Source: Halioglobus sp. (lineage in GTDB: Bacteria; Pseudomonadota; Gammaproteobacteria; Pseudomonadales; Halieaceae). Taken from it: 64,000 nucleotides of DNA. Numbering within the stretch: the stretch's first letter is position 1; each line of letters starts with the position of its first letter. The notes under the pieces are model-generated. The model saw nothing but the letters and a program-made list of their open reading frames with translations. It was not told the origin of the DNA and ran no database searches. The stretch lies in NCBI GenBank assembly GCA_029246385.1, contig JAQWNG010000013.1, positions 1 to 64,000 of the forward strand, given 5' to 3'. Positions 19,245 through 30,759 of this stretch are shown one piece after another. A program made the position numbers and the translations under genes.

Positions 19245-20012
19245 CTACATTTGGTTTCCTCTGAGCTCAAGGGAAAATCCGGGCGCGGCCGAAAAGTCGC
19301 CGAGTTCATCGCTGAGGTGCGCTCTAATGATGTCGCGCCAGACCCCGTAACCACGCGCACTCAAATGTAGTCCATCGAAAATGTAGTTTTCCATATTAGG
19401 CTCAGCGGTATTGTCCATCAACGCGCCTGAGGTATCAATAAAGTGCAGATTCGGGTCGCGTTCAGACCAGTTCTCTATCAATTGATTCGTGGACTGAGCA
19501 ATCGGCCACACGGACCAGCGCAAGGGGGACGGCGTGATGCCAATGTAAAAAATCGGCAGCGAGGGTTGATCTGAACGCACCCTACTAACAAATTCCTGAT
19601 AACTGGCAAGCAGCACCTCAGGCGCCTTGCTAGCGCTAGGCTGGATATCGTTGGTACCGGCAAACACGACCACCGCGCGCGGTTGATAAGCGTTTACCAA
19701 GCGGTCCGAGTAATGAACAATATCGTTAAGCTTTGCTCCGCCAAAGCCATGTTGGATAACCGGTAGAGGTGACATGTCGTCCGCCAGTGTGCTCCACATT
19801 CTGATACTCGAGCTACCGATGAATACCACTGCCTCTCCAGCGCGATACAAACCCTGCGTTTTTGACTCTAACGCGCTGACTGCTTCGCCCCAGACTAATG
19901 CATCCTCGCTGTGCACTTTTTGGATTTCTTGATAGAACTGCCAAGCGGGCCAGCACAAGCACAGCACTAGAACACCCAAAAGCGCAGCAATGATCTTTAA
20001 TCCTCTCTTCAC
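19245..20012 (-). CDS. SGNH/GDSL-type hydrolase, membrane-anchored or exported
   Basis: A 255-residue esterase/lipase-like protein. An N-terminal hydrophobic segment (about residues 5-22) would act as anchor or signal peptide. Catalytic blocks: FIGSSSIRMW (nucleophile serine around residue 68), a glycine-bearing block (HGFGGAKL), GTNDIQ (block III Asn) and DGLHLSARGY with the Asp-x-x-His pair. It would hydrolyse an ester or acetyl group outside the cytoplasm. The same strand continues into the second P450 gene after 95 bases. Confidence 0.85.
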   Translation of the reverse strand: MKRGLKIIAALLGVLVLCLCWPAWQFYQEIQKVHSEDALVWGEAVSALESKTQGLYRAGEAVVFIGSSSIRMWSTLADDMSPLPVIQHGFGGAKLNDIVHYSDRLVNAYQPRAVVVFAGTNDIQPSASKAPEVLLASYQEFVSRVRSDQPSLPIFYIGITPSPLRWSVWPIAQSTNQLIENWSERDPNLHFIDTSGALMDNTAEPNMENYIFDGLHLSARGYGVWRDIIRAHLSDELGDFSAAPGFSLELRGNQM

Positions 20013-20161
20013 ATATCCTCGCGTCGCGGCTGAAACCGCGTACCAACGGTATGTAAACGGTCAGTCCATACCCGCTTGCAAGATTACCAGAAGCGGAGAG
20101 TTGAGTCGCACAGTTCAGACCGCTATGATCTTTATAGCAGCTGACTCTAAGGACAGTAACC

Positions 20162-20782
20162 GTGGCATTTTTTTACAGATCAGGGCGCAGCACAGCAAAA
20201 TCTCCGCTACACCTTGTTGCCGCACTGACGCTCGCAGGATGCTTCGGAATATCGACATGGTCGCCTTTCTCCAAAGTAATGGCGGCTAACGCTGCCACAG
20301 CGGTTATCTGGCTGTCTGTGGATACTAGCCGGCTTAGAATTGCTGTAATGCGCGGTGATACCGAATTGCAGTTGTTCGAAAATATTGCCATCGGCAGCAA
20401 TGGCCCAAGCAAAAGTAGGCTAATGGGGGACGATACGACACCGTTGGGCGACTTTACCATCACCGAAATCAGACATAGTGAGCGTTTTGAGCTGTTTATG
20501 GCCTTCGACTACCCCAATCTCGAACACACTGAGAGGGCTTTTGAGGATAAGCGGATCGACGAACAAGAATATCGACTTCTGCGATATGACCTTGATCGCG
20601 GCAATCCGCCCCCTCAGGGCACTAGTCTTGGAGGTTACCTCGGGATTCATGGCATCGGAGATGGCGATCTGCAGATACATGAATCCTTCAACTGGACCGA
20701 CGGCTGCATCGCCATAACCAATGAGCAATTGATGGATCTGGCCGACTGGGTCACAGTCGGCACCCGGGTAAATGTTCATTAA
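20162..20782 (+). CDS. L,D-transpeptidase (YkuD domain), possible lipoprotein
   Basis: A 206-residue periplasmic enzyme that remodels peptidoglycan or attaches proteins to it. The YkuD catalytic site is seen as GIHG (His163) and TDGCIAI (Cys182). The N-terminus has a hydrophobic stretch ending LTLAGC (Cys27), which fits a lipoprotein signal. The start is GTG with AAGGA nine bases before it. The Lpp-like lipoprotein gene follows about 200 bases downstream and a second L,D-transpeptidase gene lies beyond it, so an envelope-anchoring role is likely. Confidence 0.87.
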   Translation: MAFFYRSGRSTAKSPLHLVAALTLAGCFGISTWSPFSKVMAANAATAVIWLSVDTSRLRIAVMRGDTELQLFENIAIGSNGPSKSRLMGDDTTPLGDFTITEIRHSERFELFMAFDYPNLEHTERAFEDKRIDEQEYRLLRYDLDRGNPPPQGTSLGGYLGIHGIGDGDLQIHESFNWTDGCIAITNEQLMDLADWVTVGTRVNVH

Positions 20783-20986
20783 CTGGCAAAAAGTCGGGTA
20801 AACAATCCCTTGCGATTATCCTCAGTATCTTTGAAAATAGAGACTTGAGGTGCTGGCCGACTTGTTTTGGTGACATGGCCTTGAAAAGAATCGCGCAATC
20901 TCATGCTCAAAGGGGATACGCGGTTTAAAACGGAAACATCCAATACGCCGAAAATGGCTGAACATCTACATCTAGAGGACGATATT

Positions 20987-21232
20987 ATGCGTAATTCGCT
21001 GAAAACCACGGCAGCAGCATTCATGCTGGTTGCCCTAACTGGACTTACTGGTTGTGCTACAACTAGGGATCTGGACACATTGAAGCTAGCAGTAGAAAAA
21101 GCACAGAGCACTGCTGATGCCGCTGCTGCTGCTGCTGCAAACGCACAGGGTGGAGCTGATGCAGCGCAAGCATGTTGCAATGCTAACACCGAAAAAATGG
21201 ATCGTATGTTCAAACAGTCCATGAACAAGTAG
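20987..21232 (+). CDS. Lpp/OprI-like murein lipoprotein
   Basis: An 81-residue outer-membrane lipoprotein. The start is ATG after GAGGA; an upstream in-frame ATG would put 28 non-signal residues before the signal peptide and is rejected. The lipobox LTGC places the lipid on Cys23. The mature part is an alanine-rich heptad helix (residues 35-65), as in OprI, and ends in lysine (Lys81), the residue by which Lpp is linked to peptidoglycan by L,D-transpeptidases. Oddly, there is an adjacent Cys63-Cys64 pair in the helix, which could cross-link trimers. Two L,D-transpeptidase genes flank it. Confidence 0.88.
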   Translation: MRNSLKTTAAAFMLVALTGLTGCATTRDLDTLKLAVEKAQSTADAAAAAAANAQGGADAAQACCNANTEKMDRMFKQSMNK

Positions 21233-21313
21233 CACCGAAAGCACCTCGTGGCTGGGGCATTCTCACTCTGTTGTAGTGGCGGAGTGGGCGTGGCCCGGTT
21301 ACTTCCTTAAGGC

Positions 21314-22225
21314 TCAACCGCCTATCGTTATGACCTGCGGCAGCCCGTTCTGCTGATCAATCGCTTGGTCTATTATCGCGTTATCCAACTCGGCTGACCG
21401 CCGGTACATCGCATCATCCAATGCCGCCATAACAGCTTCCACCATTGCTCCTCTATCATTAGGATACTCCTCAAGTCCGGGATGTACCTCAAGATAGAGT
21501 TTGCCACCGTACCAGCCTGCTTTGACTGGCTGATTGATGATATTCACTGGTGTGCCGACTGGCAACTGGGCAAAAAGATGTTCGATATCCTCAGGCAGCA
21601 TGCGTATGCAGCCGTGAGACACTCTCATTCCTACCCCTAGTGGCTTGTTAGTGCCGTGTATTAAATACGTTGGCATACCCAAGCGCATGGCATAAGCACC
21701 TAGAGGATTATTCGGGCCCGCAGGCACCACCCTAGGCAACGGATCACCTTTTTCCGCATGTTCTCGACGAATAGACTCCGTAGGACGCCAAGAAGGATCT
21801 TTTGTCTTACTGGTAATTTTCGTCATGCCTAAAGGAGTTGCCCAATCCATCCGCCCGATACTAATGGGGTACGTTTGCACTTGCGCCGGCTGACCGGGCT
21901 TCTTCGGAGGAAAATAGTACATACGCATTTCAGGCAGGTTCAATACGACGCCCTTTCTCTGCGCGCGCGGCAGCACGTAGTGCGATGGAACCGTGATCAA
22001 CGTGCCCTCTCCCGGTATCCATCGATCCACGTCAGGATTGACGCGCTCCATCTGATTCTGGCCGATGTTGGCGCGCCGAGCTATGTCGAGCAACGTATCC
22101 TCGTATGTGGACTGCACCGTGCGCATCGAACCGATGACATCAAAATGCTCAGATGGCAGGTCAAAGGTCTCGGCCACCACAATAGTGGAGAAAGAGAATG
22201 ATAATAAAATAGCGAGACATTTCAT
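21314..22225 (-). CDS. L,D-transpeptidase ErfK/YbiS type with LysM domain
   Basis: A 303-residue periplasmic enzyme. A signal peptide (residues 1-18, ending VVA-ET) chooses the ATG at 22225 over one 24 codons upstream. A LysM-like peptidoglycan-binding part (about residues 37-81) precedes the YkuD domain, whose active site is LIHGTNKPLG (His190) and SHGCIRM (Cys206). Relatives such as ErfK, YbiS and YcfS attach Lpp to meso-diaminopimelate. The Lpp-like gene lies convergent 82 bases away, a natural substrate. Confidence 0.9.
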   Translation of the reverse strand: MKCLAILLSFSFSTIVVAETFDLPSEHFDVIGSMRTVQSTYEDTLLDIARRANIGQNQMERVNPDVDRWIPGEGTLITVPSHYVLPRAQRKGVVLNLPEMRMYYFPPKKPGQPAQVQTYPISIGRMDWATPLGMTKITSKTKDPSWRPTESIRREHAEKGDPLPRVVPAGPNNPLGAYAMRLGMPTYLIHGTNKPLGVGMRVSHGCIRMLPEDIEHLFAQLPVGTPVNIINQPVKAGWYGGKLYLEVHPGLEEYPNDRGAMVEAVMAALDDAMYRRSAELDNAIIDQAIDQQNGLPQVITIGG

Positions 22226-22379
22226 GCGGCAACGATAATGCAGTAATGGGGGTAAAAACAAGCCCACTGGGTCGTATGCACCGCAACGCAAAATCAAATA
22301 CTCTGCTCGGCATACCCACTGGTAGATAATTCAGCGCCTGCTGTATACACTGAGTTTTTTCTAACTTGAGCGTAACAAA

Positions 22380-23615
22380 ATGAAACTTTCTTGGGATTTA
22401 CTGGACCCTGCGGTGATGGGCGATGAGGCTTCCATGCATGGTCTCCTGCAGCAATTGCGTGAACATGACCCCGTAAGTCGTGTGGAGCACCCCGACTTCG
22501 AGTCATTTTGGGCGATCACCAAACATGAAGATATAAAGGCTATCAGCCAAAATAATGCGGCCTTCATCAGCAGCCCGCGAACAGTATTACTACAAGAGGA
22601 ATTCGAAAAGGCACTGCTCGAGAAGTTCGGGACACGTAATGGTGTGGAAACGCTTATTCATATGGACAACCCTAAGCACAAAAAACTACGCAATGTAACG
22701 CGGGATTGGTTCAAACCACGCGCGATTGACAAACTGAGCGCAGACATCGAGACAATTGCGAAACAATACGTCGATAAGATGGAAGCGATGGATGGCAAAT
22801 GCGATTTTGTCAAGGATATTGCGCTGCTGTACCCGCTGCGGGTAATTATGTCGATCATCGGTGTCGCTCCCGAAGAGGAGGCCATGATGCTGAAACTGAC
22901 ACAAGAATTATTTGGCGGCCAAGATCCCACCCAATCGAGAGGAGACGATGTGGGTGACGGTCTTGCGGTGCTAATGGATTTTTTCAGCTACTTTACTGCC
23001 GTTGTTGAGGACCGTAAAAAGCATCCTTGTGGAGACCTGGCGTCCATACTGGCAAATGCTTTGGTTGATGGCGAACCTATGGAGCAACTAGATCAAATCA
23101 GCTACTTCATTATCACCGCGACGGCGGGACACGATACAACTTCCGCCACAATTAGCGGCGGCATGAAGGCCTTACTCGAGCACCCTGACCAGTTGGCAAA
23201 ATTGCGCAAACACCCGGAACTTGCCAAGCAGGCTGCAAAAGAAATGATACGCTGGGTATCTCCCGTGCGTCACATGATGCGCACATCGACTGAAGACATG
23301 GTACTGCGTGGGAAAACGATCAAAGCTGGAGACAGCTTGTGCCTGTGGTATCCATCCGCCAATCGAGACAGTGACGCCATTGAAGACCCCGATACGTTTG
23401 ACATAGAACGTGACAACCAAAATCAGCTGGCCTTTGGCTTCGGTGGGCATATGTGCCTTGGCCAGCACCTAGCAATATTGGAAGTAGAGTTGTTTTTCAA
23501 AGAATTGCTGCCGCGACTCAGCCATATTGAGTTTGTTGAGGACCCAGAGTGGGTTCAGGCAATTTTTGTCGGTGGCCTCAAATCGATGCCAGTGAAGTAC
23601 GCCTTCAACCGTTAA
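22380..23615 (+). CDS. Cytochrome P450 (third)
   Basis: A 411-residue soluble P450. The I-helix is canonical, TATAGHDTTS (residues 246-255); KEMIRWVSPVRHMMR gives ExxR; FGFGGHMCLG holds Cys359. The early ETLIHMDNPKHKKLR stretch and overall length match the group that hydroxylates terpenoid or steroid side chains (CYP125/linalool-type relatives), but the substrate cannot be assigned. It stands alone, divergent from the LysM transpeptidase gene, with a 154-base upstream region and no ferredoxin next to it. Confidence 0.9.
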   Translation: MKLSWDLLDPAVMGDEASMHGLLQQLREHDPVSRVEHPDFESFWAITKHEDIKAISQNNAAFISSPRTVLLQEEFEKALLEKFGTRNGVETLIHMDNPKHKKLRNVTRDWFKPRAIDKLSADIETIAKQYVDKMEAMDGKCDFVKDIALLYPLRVIMSIIGVAPEEEAMMLKLTQELFGGQDPTQSRGDDVGDGLAVLMDFFSYFTAVVEDRKKHPCGDLASILANALVDGEPMEQLDQISYFIITATAGHDTTSATISGGMKALLEHPDQLAKLRKHPELAKQAAKEMIRWVSPVRHMMRTSTEDMVLRGKTIKAGDSLCLWYPSANRDSDAIEDPDTFDIERDNQNQLAFGFGGHMCLGQHLAILEVELFFKELLPRLSHIEFVEDPEWVQAIFVGGLKSMPVKYAFNR

Positions 23616-24124
23616 CAGGTAAGAAACAGCCCGTTTACTGGGACTCAAAACAGTCGCTGCAGAGCAACCTGCGTTGTTACGGCGCCCCCTTTGTCATACC
23701 AATAGGGTCGCTCTGAGTGATTGATAGTCCACTTGTTACTGTGCAGATGCATCGAGGACATAAGAGCCGCACAAATTGGTTTGACTCTCAGAGTCAGGCC
23801 TTTTCGCCAAGCTTTTAACCGTCCTCACTCGACGGACCAAAAAAAACGTTATAATGAGATCTAACGTCTACGTCAATTTCCTAAAATAGTGTTTAAATAC
23901 AACAATTTAAGAAATTTTAGTCGGTGATTTGCGCGGGCAAACTATTGACATTAATTCTTCGGATGGTATTGTCTGCGCCCTGCTTAATTGTAAACAATTA
24001 CCGCTTATGGCTGGTGCAATACTGTGAAGCTAACGCGACCGGTCGAAACACCTATGAGGGCTTTTTTTTTGCTGGGCAAAATTATCTGGCGGTTTAATAT
24101 CGCGCTACCAAATGAGTTGAAGGC
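23616..24124 (+). promoter_or_regulatory. Intergenic region before gltB, with candidate sigma-70 promoter
   Basis: This 509-base gap has no convincing open frame. TTGACA at 23945-23950 and TATTGT at 23967-23972, 16 bases apart, form a good promoter candidate for gltBD, about 150 bases upstream of the start. A 13-base palindrome-like GACTCTCAGAGTC lies near 23783. The T-run near 24060 is not preceded by a clear hairpin and is not called a terminator. Confidence 0.45.
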
Positions 24125-27100
24125 ATGATGAACAAAAGAATCGATGGCAAAACCGGTTTTCCCGCCAAGCATGGTCTCTACGACCCTGCGCTCGAGAAAG
24201 ACTCCTGCGGCGTCGGCTTCGTCGCTCACGTTAAGGGCACTCCCAGCCATGAAATCCTGACAGACGCATACCACATTAATTCGCGGATGGATCATCGCGG
24301 TGGCTGCGGATTCGAGGAAAATACAGGCGACGGCGCTGGCATCATGACAGCTATTCCTCATAAGTTTATGCAAAAAGTTACGGCTGATTGGGATATTACG
24401 CTGCCTGACGTTGGTAGTTATGCGGTTGGAAATGTTTTTTTACCGCATGATATTGCACAACGCACCGCCTTAAAGGCAGCCTTAAATGCCGAGCTAGTCA
24501 AGGTAGGCCTGACACCGTTGGGTTACCGGCTAGTGCCAGTGCGAACTGATGAGGCCAACATAGGGCCTGCGGCACGTGATGCCATGCCCTGTATCGAGCA
24601 GGTCATTGTCGGCGGCGGTTCACCGGGCGACCACACACTCGATCACGGACTCTATTTTGCGCGCAAACGATTCATTCGCGCCGCCAGCATCAGCCACCCG
24701 GGGCAACTCGTTTATGTCTGCAGCCTCAACTCAAGAATTCTTGTGTATAAAGGTATGCTGACGCCTGCACAGCTTTTCCCGTTTTACTCAGACCTTGACG
24801 ATGAAGACTATGAAAGTCACTTTGCCATGGTGCACTCTAGATTTTCAACCAATACCTTTCCATCTTGGGATAGAGCACAACCTAACCGCTTCATGAGCCA
24901 CAACGGTGAAATTAACACTCTGCGCGGCAATAAAAACTGGATGATGGCGCGTCAGGGCGTTGCCGCCAGTGAGCGTTTTGGTGAGGAAATTAGAGATCTG
25001 TTTCCTGTCGTTGAGCCAGAATTTTCCGATTCAGGTTCATTTGATAACGTGCTGGAATTCCTCCTCATGTCAGGACGGACGCTTCAAGAGTCCATTATGA
25101 TGATGATCCCTGAAGCTTGGCAGTCCGATAACAACATGCCCAAGGAAAAGCGCGATTTTTACGAATACCATTCCGCCCTAATGGAACCCTGGGATGGACC
25201 AGCGTCCATCGTTTTCACTGATGGACATTACATTGGCGCAGTACTTGACCGTAACGGGCTCAGGCCGTCTAGGTATTACCTGACACATGATGACAAAGTC
25301 ATCATGGCGTCTGAGGTTGGTGTTCTGCCGATAGATCCGGAAAACATTAAAGAAAAAGGCAGGTTGCAGCCAGGAAAAATGTTTTTGGTCGATTTTTTTG
25401 CAGGACGCCTGATCCCTGATGAAGAATTAAAAATGGAGTTTGCTAAGCAGCGGCCTTACGGTGAGTGGCTGGAACAACAGAAACTAGAGCTATCCGACCT
25501 GCCGCCAGATCACGCAGAGCTCCATTACGAACCTGAAACGCTGGTTGCACGCATGCAATCTTTCGGCTACACCACTGAAACCATGCAGTTTATGCTGTTA
25601 CCCATGGTGTCTGAAGCTAGAGATCCTCTGGGGTCAATGGGCAATGACAGCGCTTTAGCCTGCCTGTCTGACAAATCACGTATGATTTATGATTACTTTA
25701 AGCAATTGTTCGCTCAGATTACGAATCCGCCGATAGACTCTATTCGAGAGGAAGTGGTTATGTCTCTCACGTGCTTTATCGGGCCTGAGAGGAATTTACT
25801 GGAGACGACGCCGGCGCATGTCCATCGTCTAGAACTTCATCACCCCATTATTTCTAATGATGAACTTACCAATATTAGAAATATCAACCGAGATGGCTGG
25901 GCAACTAAAACCATCGACATCACATTTGATAAAGCGAGCGGCTGTAACGGGATGTTGACGGCGATTGACCGAGTTTGCGAGGAAGCAACTCAGGCCATCA
26001 AAGACGGCTATTCTTTTATCATTCTTTCAGACCGCAATATCAGTGCAGGCCGCATGGCGCTGAGCGCCCTTGTCGCCTGTGGTGCTGTTCACCATCACCT
26101 CGTGGCGAGCCACGACCGCACCCGTATCGGCATCATTGTAGAAACAGGCGAGGCACGAGAAGTGCACCATCACTGTCTGCTTGTGGGTTACGGCGCTGAT
26201 GCGATTAATCCTTATCTTGCCTTTGAGGCGATCTGGCAATCTTTAGAGGACGGTCTGCTAGACAAAAACATCTTTCCCAACAGTTCGTCAATCGTGAAGG
26301 GATATAAGAAAGGTGTCGGCAAAAGCATGTTAAAGGTTATGGCCAAAATGGGCATCTCTACTTTGCAATCCTATAAAGGTGCGCAAATTTTTGAAGCCGT
26401 TGGTCTTGCCGATGAAATCATCGACCGATGCTTTATGGGAACGGCTAGTCGAGTGCAGGGCGTAAATTTCGCGGTCCTTTTTGAGGAAATGAAACTGCGG
26501 CATGAAATCGGGTTCCCCGCCCGAGATCAGCACCTGATCGCCGTCTTACCGAACCCTGGCGAAATTCACTGGCGGCGCGGCGGTGATACTCACATGTGGG
26601 ATCCTGAAACCATTTCCAACCTGCAGATTGCGAGCCGAACTAATGATGAGGAGGCCTACTGGAAGTTTGCGGATCATGCAAATGCAGATTCCACACAGCG
26701 CTCCACTCTGCGCGGACTGATGGATTTCAAAAAAATCAGCGATCCGTGCACTATCGATGAGGTGGAGCCGGCATCCGAAATTGTTAAGCGATTCTGTACA
26801 GGCGCGATGAGCTTCGGCTCTATTTCGGCTGAAAGCCATGAAATGCTGGCGGTCGCTATGAATCGCATCGGGGGGAAATCAAATACAGGAGAAGGAGGTG
26901 AGGACGTCGCACGTTTTACACCTATGAGCAACGGTGATTCAAAGCGTTCGGCGATCAAGCAGATCGCTTCCGGCCGTTTTGGTGTCACCATCTGGTACCT
27001 CACCAATGCAGACGAACTGCAAATAAAGATTGTTCAAGGCGCCAAACCAGGAGAGGGCGGAGAACTTCCCGGCAAAAAGGTAGACCAAACCATCGCCAGC

Positions 27101-28690
27101 ATCAGGCACTCAACGCCTGGCGTAGGTCTTATAAGCCCGCCACCGCACCACGACATTTACTCTATCGAGGATATCGCACAGCTAATTCATGATTTAAAGA
27201 ATGCTAATCCAAGCGCAAGAATCAGCGTAAAACTCGGTTCCGAGATCGGAGTTGGAACCATTGCCGCAGGCGTGACTAAGGCAAAAGCAGATCATCTGGT
27301 TATTGCGGGGCATGACGGCGGCACCGGCGCGTCTGCTATCACCTCAATTAAGCATGCCGGCCTACCGTGGGAACTTGGTATAGCTGAAACCCACCAGACG
27401 CTGGTGAAAAATAATCTGCGGTCGCGTGTCGTCCTGCAAACAGACGGCCAAATAAAAACTGGGCGCGACATTGCTATAGCGGTCCTACTAGGTGCCGAAG
27501 AGATAGGGTTTGCAACTGCACCGCTGGTGACACTTGGTTGCATTATGATGCGCAAATGCCACCTTAACACCTGCCCGGTCGGCATTGCCACGCAGGATCC
27601 AGAATTACGCAAGAAGTTTTCTGGCAGCCCGGACTCTGTGGTGAACTATTTCTTTATGGTGGCTCAGGAACTTCGCCTGATAATGGCCAGCCTTGGAATT
27701 CGAACCGTCAATGAAATGGTCGGCCGCTCAGATCTGCTCGAAATGCGCCATGCGGTTGACCACTGGAAGACCAACGGGCTTGATTTCAGTAGCATTCTTA
27801 CACCCGCGGAAATTACCTATGAAGGGACGCAGGTCTACCAAACACTAGAACAAGATCATGGACTCGATAAGGCACTTGATAATGTGTTGATTGAACTGGC
27901 ACAGCCGGCGCTAAAGAGCGGGAAGAAAGTGCATATCGAACACGATATTATCAATATTAACCGCGTTGTCGGCACTATGCTGTCGCACGAAGTCGCCAAA
28001 GCGACGAACGGAAAACTACTTCCTGATGACACCATCCACATTAAACTCAACGGTTCGGCAGGACAAAGTCTTGGCGCATGGTTAGCTAAAGGCATTACTT
28101 TGGAAGTCGAGGGCGACTGTAACGACTACGTTGGAAAGGGGCAGTCAGGGGGACGGATCATTGTTTACCCACCAAAATCCAGCACTTTTAAAGCCGAGGA
28201 TAATATCCTTGTTGGCAACGTTATAATGTATGGGGCAACCTCTGGCGAGTCCTATTTTAGCGGCATCGCGGCAGAGCGATTTTGTGTTCGTAACAGTGGC
28301 GCCATAGCTGTAGTGGAGGGTATCGGCGATCACGGCTGCGAGTACATGACTGGCGGGCGAGTAGTAGTGTTGGGAAAAACAGGCAGAAACTTTGGCGCCG
28401 GCATGAGCGGTGGCATCGCATATGTCTGGGACAAGGACGGAGATTTCGGGCGTATGTGCAACTCAGAGACCTTCGAGCTTGAAGGTATGGAGGCTGATGA
28501 AGATATTAAAGAGCTGCGAGCCCTCATAGAAAATCACAAAAAATATACGGGGTCCTCGGTTGCCGAGGACATCCTGAAGAACTGGAAAACTGAACTCACT
28601 CGATTTATCAAGGTCATGCCAACCGACTACAAGCGAGTTCTTGAAGAAATATCACGAGAAGCTATAGCAACCGCGGCAGTCGGTTCCTAG
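24125..28690 (+). CDS. gltB: Glutamate synthase (NADPH) large subunit
   Basis: The 1521-residue alpha subunit of glutamate synthase, full length. It takes the amide of glutamine to 2-oxoglutarate, giving two glutamates. The N-terminal glutaminase nucleophile is Cys28 in KDSCGVGF, after a 27-residue propeptide. The central and FMN domains follow, with a 3Fe-4S cysteine set in [16 protein letters not shown] and a C-terminal beta-helix ([13 protein letters not shown]-like repeats). Start: the first of two adjacent ATGs after a weak ribosome-binding site. gltD follows after 14 bases, in one operon. Confidence 0.98.
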   Translation: MMNKRIDGKTGFPAKHGLYDPALEKDSCGVGFVAHVKGTPSHEILTDAYHINSRMDHRGGCGFEENTGDGAGIMTAIPHKFMQKVTADWDITLPDVGSYAVGNVFLPHDIAQRTALKAALNAELVKVGLTPLGYRLVPVRTDEANIGPAARDAMPCIEQVIVGGGSPGDHTLDHGLYFARKRFIRAASISHPGQLVYVCSLNSRILVYKGMLTPAQLFPFYSDLDDEDYESHFAMVHSRFSTNTFPSWDRAQPNRFMSHNGEINTLRGNKNWMMARQGVAASERFGEEIRDLFPVVEPEFSDSGSFDNVLEFLLMSGRTLQESIMMMIPEAWQSDNNMPKEKRDFYEYHSALMEPWDGPASIVFTDGHYIGAVLDRNGLRPSRYYLTHDDKVIMASEVGVLPIDPENIKEKGRLQPGKMFLVDFFAGRLIPDEELKMEFAKQRPYGEWLEQQKLELSDLPPDHAELHYEPETLVARMQSFGYTTETMQFMLLPMVSEARDPLGSMGNDSALACLSDKSRMIYDYFKQLFAQITNPPIDSIREEVVMSLTCFIGPERNLLETTPAHVHRLELHHPIISNDELTNIRNINRDGWATKTIDITFDKASGCNGMLTAIDRVCEEATQAIKDGYSFIILSDRNISAGRMALSALVACGAVHHHLVASHDRTRIGIIVETGEAREVHHHCLLVGYGADAINPYLAFEAIWQSLEDGLLDKNIFPNSSSIVKGYKKGVGKSMLKVMAKMGISTLQSYKGAQIFEAVGLADEIIDRCFMGTASRVQGVNFAVLFEEMKLRHEIGFPARDQHLIAVLPNPGEIHWRRGGDTHMWDPETISNLQIASRTNDEEAYWKFADHANADSTQRSTLRGLMDFKKISDPCTIDEVEPASEIVKRFCTGAMSFGSISAESHEMLAVAMNRIGGKSNTGEGGEDVARFTPMSNGDSKRSAIKQIASGRFGVTIWYLTNADELQIKIVQGAKPGEGGELPGKKVDQTIASIRHSTPGVGLISPPPHHDIYSIEDIAQLIHDLKNANPSARISVKLGSEIGVGTIAAGVTKAKADHLVIAGHDGGTGASAITSIKHAGLPWELGIAETHQTLVKNNLRSRVVLQTDGQIKTGRDIAIAVLLGAEEIGFATAPLVTLGCIMMRKCHLNTCPVGIATQDPELRKKFSGSPDSVVNYFFMVAQELRLIMASLGIRTVNEMVGRSDLLEMRHAVDHWKTNGLDFSSILTPAEITYEGTQVYQTLEQDHGLDKALDNVLIELAQPALKSGKKVHIEHDIININRVVGTMLSHEVAKATNGKLLPDDTIHIKLNGSAGQSLGAWLAKGITLEVEGDCNDYVGKGQSGGRIIVYPPKSSTFKAEDNILVGNVIMYGATSGESYFSGIAAERFCVRNSGAIAVVEGIGDHGCEYMTGGRVVVLGKTGRNFGAGMSGGIAYVWDKDGDFGRMCNSETFELEGMEADEDIKELRALIENHKKYTGSSVAEDILKNWKTELTRFIKVMPTDYKRVLEEISREAIATAAVGS

Positions 28691-28704
28691 GAAGATTATT
28701 TATT

Positions 28705-30144
28705 ATGGGAAAAGTAACCGGATTTAAAGATTACAACCGAGAGACCGAGCCTTATCGTGATCCCGCTGTTCGTATTATCGACTTCAAAGAGCTTTACACC
28801 GAGCACAACGAGTCACACCTTCAAACTCAAGGTGCGCGCTGTATGGATTGCGGCGTGCCCTTTTGCCAATCAAACAATGGCTGCCCTGTTTATAACCTGA
28901 TCCCAGAGTGGAATGATCTGGTGTATAACGGACGGTGGCAGGACGCGCTTGACCGCCTGCATACAACAAATAACTTCCCAGAATTCACGGGCCGGGTCTG
29001 CCCGGCTCCATGCGAGGGTGCGTGCGTACTCGGAATAACAAGTCCGGCAGTTACCATTAAAAATATTGAATGCGCCATCATTGATCGAGGCTTTGACGAA
29101 GGCTGGGTAACGCCGAAAGTGGCCGGTGATAGTACTGGCAAAAGCATTGCTATTATCGGCTCTGGCCCTTGCGGGCTTGCTGCAGCCGAGCAGTTAAATA
29201 CCGCTGGGCACAAGATCACAGTGTATGAGCGGGCCGACCGACTCGGTGGTCTTTTAATGTATGGTATCCCTAACATGAAACTCGAGAAGGATGTAGTTGA
29301 GCGTCGTGTACAGCTTATGCGTGACGCAGGCGTCGAATTCATCGTCAACGCTGATGTTGGAAAAGATATAGATCCCGTCACACTCGTTGCAGACAATGAT
29401 GCAGTGCTGCTCGCCACTGGCGCGACACTGGCACGTGATCTGCCAATACCGGGGCGCGATGCCAGCGGTGTGCACTTGGCCATGGAATTTCTGACCGCCA
29501 ATACTAAGAGCCTTCTCGATTCGGGATTGGACGATAATAATTATATTTCAGCGAAAGACAAAAACGTTATCGTGATTGGTGGTGGTGACACCGGCACTGA
29601 CTGTATAGGCACATCTTTACGCCACGGATGCAAGTCGCTGGTTAACTTCGAGCTATTGCCAAAACCGCCCGCTGAACGCGCAGACAATAACCCTTGGCCA
29701 CTTTGGCCCCGTATTTATCGTGTCGATTATGGCCATGCCGAGGCAGAGGAAAAGTTTGGTGATGACCCCAGAGTTTACTCCATCATGAGCAAAGAATTCG
29801 TTAAAGACGACCAAGGTAATTTGACCGGGATTATCACAGTCAACGTCGATGACCAGCTAAAGGAAATTCCCGGTAGCGAGAAAACCTGGGACGCAGACCT
29901 CATTATGCTGTCGATGGGTTTTTTACAGCCAGAGCACTATATCAATGAAGCGCTCAGCATGGATGTTGATGGACGAGGAAATTTCAAAGCAACTAAGAAG
30001 GACTATCGCACAAGCGTCCCAAAGGTTTACGCTGCGTCTGACTGCCGACGAGGTCAAGATCTTGTGGTTCGCGCAATCAATGAGGGGCGAGAAGCCGCCC
30101 GTGAAATCGATCGAGACCTAATGGGCAGCACCCAACTGCCCTAA
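28705..30144 (+). CDS. gltD: Glutamate synthase (NADPH) small subunit
   Basis: The 479-residue beta subunit, which feeds NADPH electrons to the large subunit. N-terminal cysteines for two 4Fe-4S clusters are seen ([30 protein letters not shown]). The FAD-binding [13 protein letters not shown] and a second dinucleotide fold ([13 protein letters not shown]) follow, with the C-terminal [16 protein letters not shown] pattern. It lies 14 bases after gltB. Confidence 0.98.
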   Translation: MGKVTGFKDYNRETEPYRDPAVRIIDFKELYTEHNESHLQTQGARCMDCGVPFCQSNNGCPVYNLIPEWNDLVYNGRWQDALDRLHTTNNFPEFTGRVCPAPCEGACVLGITSPAVTIKNIECAIIDRGFDEGWVTPKVAGDSTGKSIAIIGSGPCGLAAAEQLNTAGHKITVYERADRLGGLLMYGIPNMKLEKDVVERRVQLMRDAGVEFIVNADVGKDIDPVTLVADNDAVLLATGATLARDLPIPGRDASGVHLAMEFLTANTKSLLDSGLDDNNYISAKDKNVIVIGGGDTGTDCIGTSLRHGCKSLVNFELLPKPPAERADNNPWPLWPRIYRVDYGHAEAEEKFGDDPRVYSIMSKEFVKDDQGNLTGIITVNVDDQLKEIPGSEKTWDADLIMLSMGFLQPEHYINEALSMDVDGRGNFKATKKDYRTSVPKVYAASDCRRGQDLVVRAINEGREAAREIDRDLMGSTQLP

Positions 30145-30472
30145 GGCAAGCTCCTCGCTCGATAACAAGAGAGGGCGTTTTGCATCGCCTTAAAGTCCTA
30201 TCGCACTACGCTGGTAAATACGCGGTGAGGCATCAAGCAAATCGTAAGGATAAACCTTGCAGGCTCCAGCAAGATCTGGCGATAGCAGCGCCTAACCTCC
30301 ATTAGAATTTGCAGCTGTCCGCCAGATTTTTGATGCTGAAGTCTCTCATATATTCTTTGCCATACCGGCAGGTCATGCGCGATGAGCTATGGCCGTGCCC
30401 GTTTTTTTTATTTGCGTATAGGGCACAATCCCATTGGCTTTTACGTCTGCGGCTAAATGACGGTTTCAGCCC
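30145..30472. other. Intergenic region after gltD
   Basis: These 328 bases hold no open frame with coding character and no clear rho-independent terminator. A 67-codon frame on the plus strand (30309-30512) lacks a ribosome-binding site and overlaps the next gene, so it is not called. Confidence 0.5.
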
Positions 30473-30739
30473 TTATCGCAGCAGAGTTTTCAAGAGAGTT
30501 TTCTTTAGATAATATTTTGCTTTTCCATCCAGCCCGTAGAGATCTTCGATCATAATCGCTCTGTTTTGGATCAAAGAACTCAAAATCTCCGATCGTATTT
30601 CAAGACGAATAAACTGATGCTCTCTGCACGTGTCGGCCGAACGACTCAAGTTACCGATGGCGACTCCGCCATGGTCGCAGTTCTGCCTGCTATCAGCGAC
30701 TGCTACATAATCTGCGATTTCAGTGTTGAAGGCTCTCAT
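30473..30739 (-). CDS. Small uncharacterised protein, 88 aa, second in Fur-box operon
   Basis: No family recognised. It starts with a good ribosome-binding site (AGGGG seven bases before ATG), 20 bases after the stop of the 158-residue gene. The sequence is hydrophilic, with a C-terminal basic stretch (GKAKYYLKKTLLKTLLR). Expression with its partner behind the Fur-like site suggests an iron-related role, by inference only. Confidence 0.55.
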   Translation of the reverse strand: MRAFNTEIADYVAVADSRQNCDHGGVAIGNLSRSADTCREHQFIRLEIRSEILSSLIQNRAIMIEDLYGLDGKAKYYLKKTLLKTLLR

Positions 30740-30759
30740 TGATTAGCACCCCTGTGAAA

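Noticed and set aside
24056-24068. T-run after AGGGC as a terminator before gltB
   Set aside because: No stable hairpin precedes it.
30309-30512. 67-codon frame after gltD
   Set aside because: No ribosome-binding site, odd composition and overlap with the leftward 88-residue gene.
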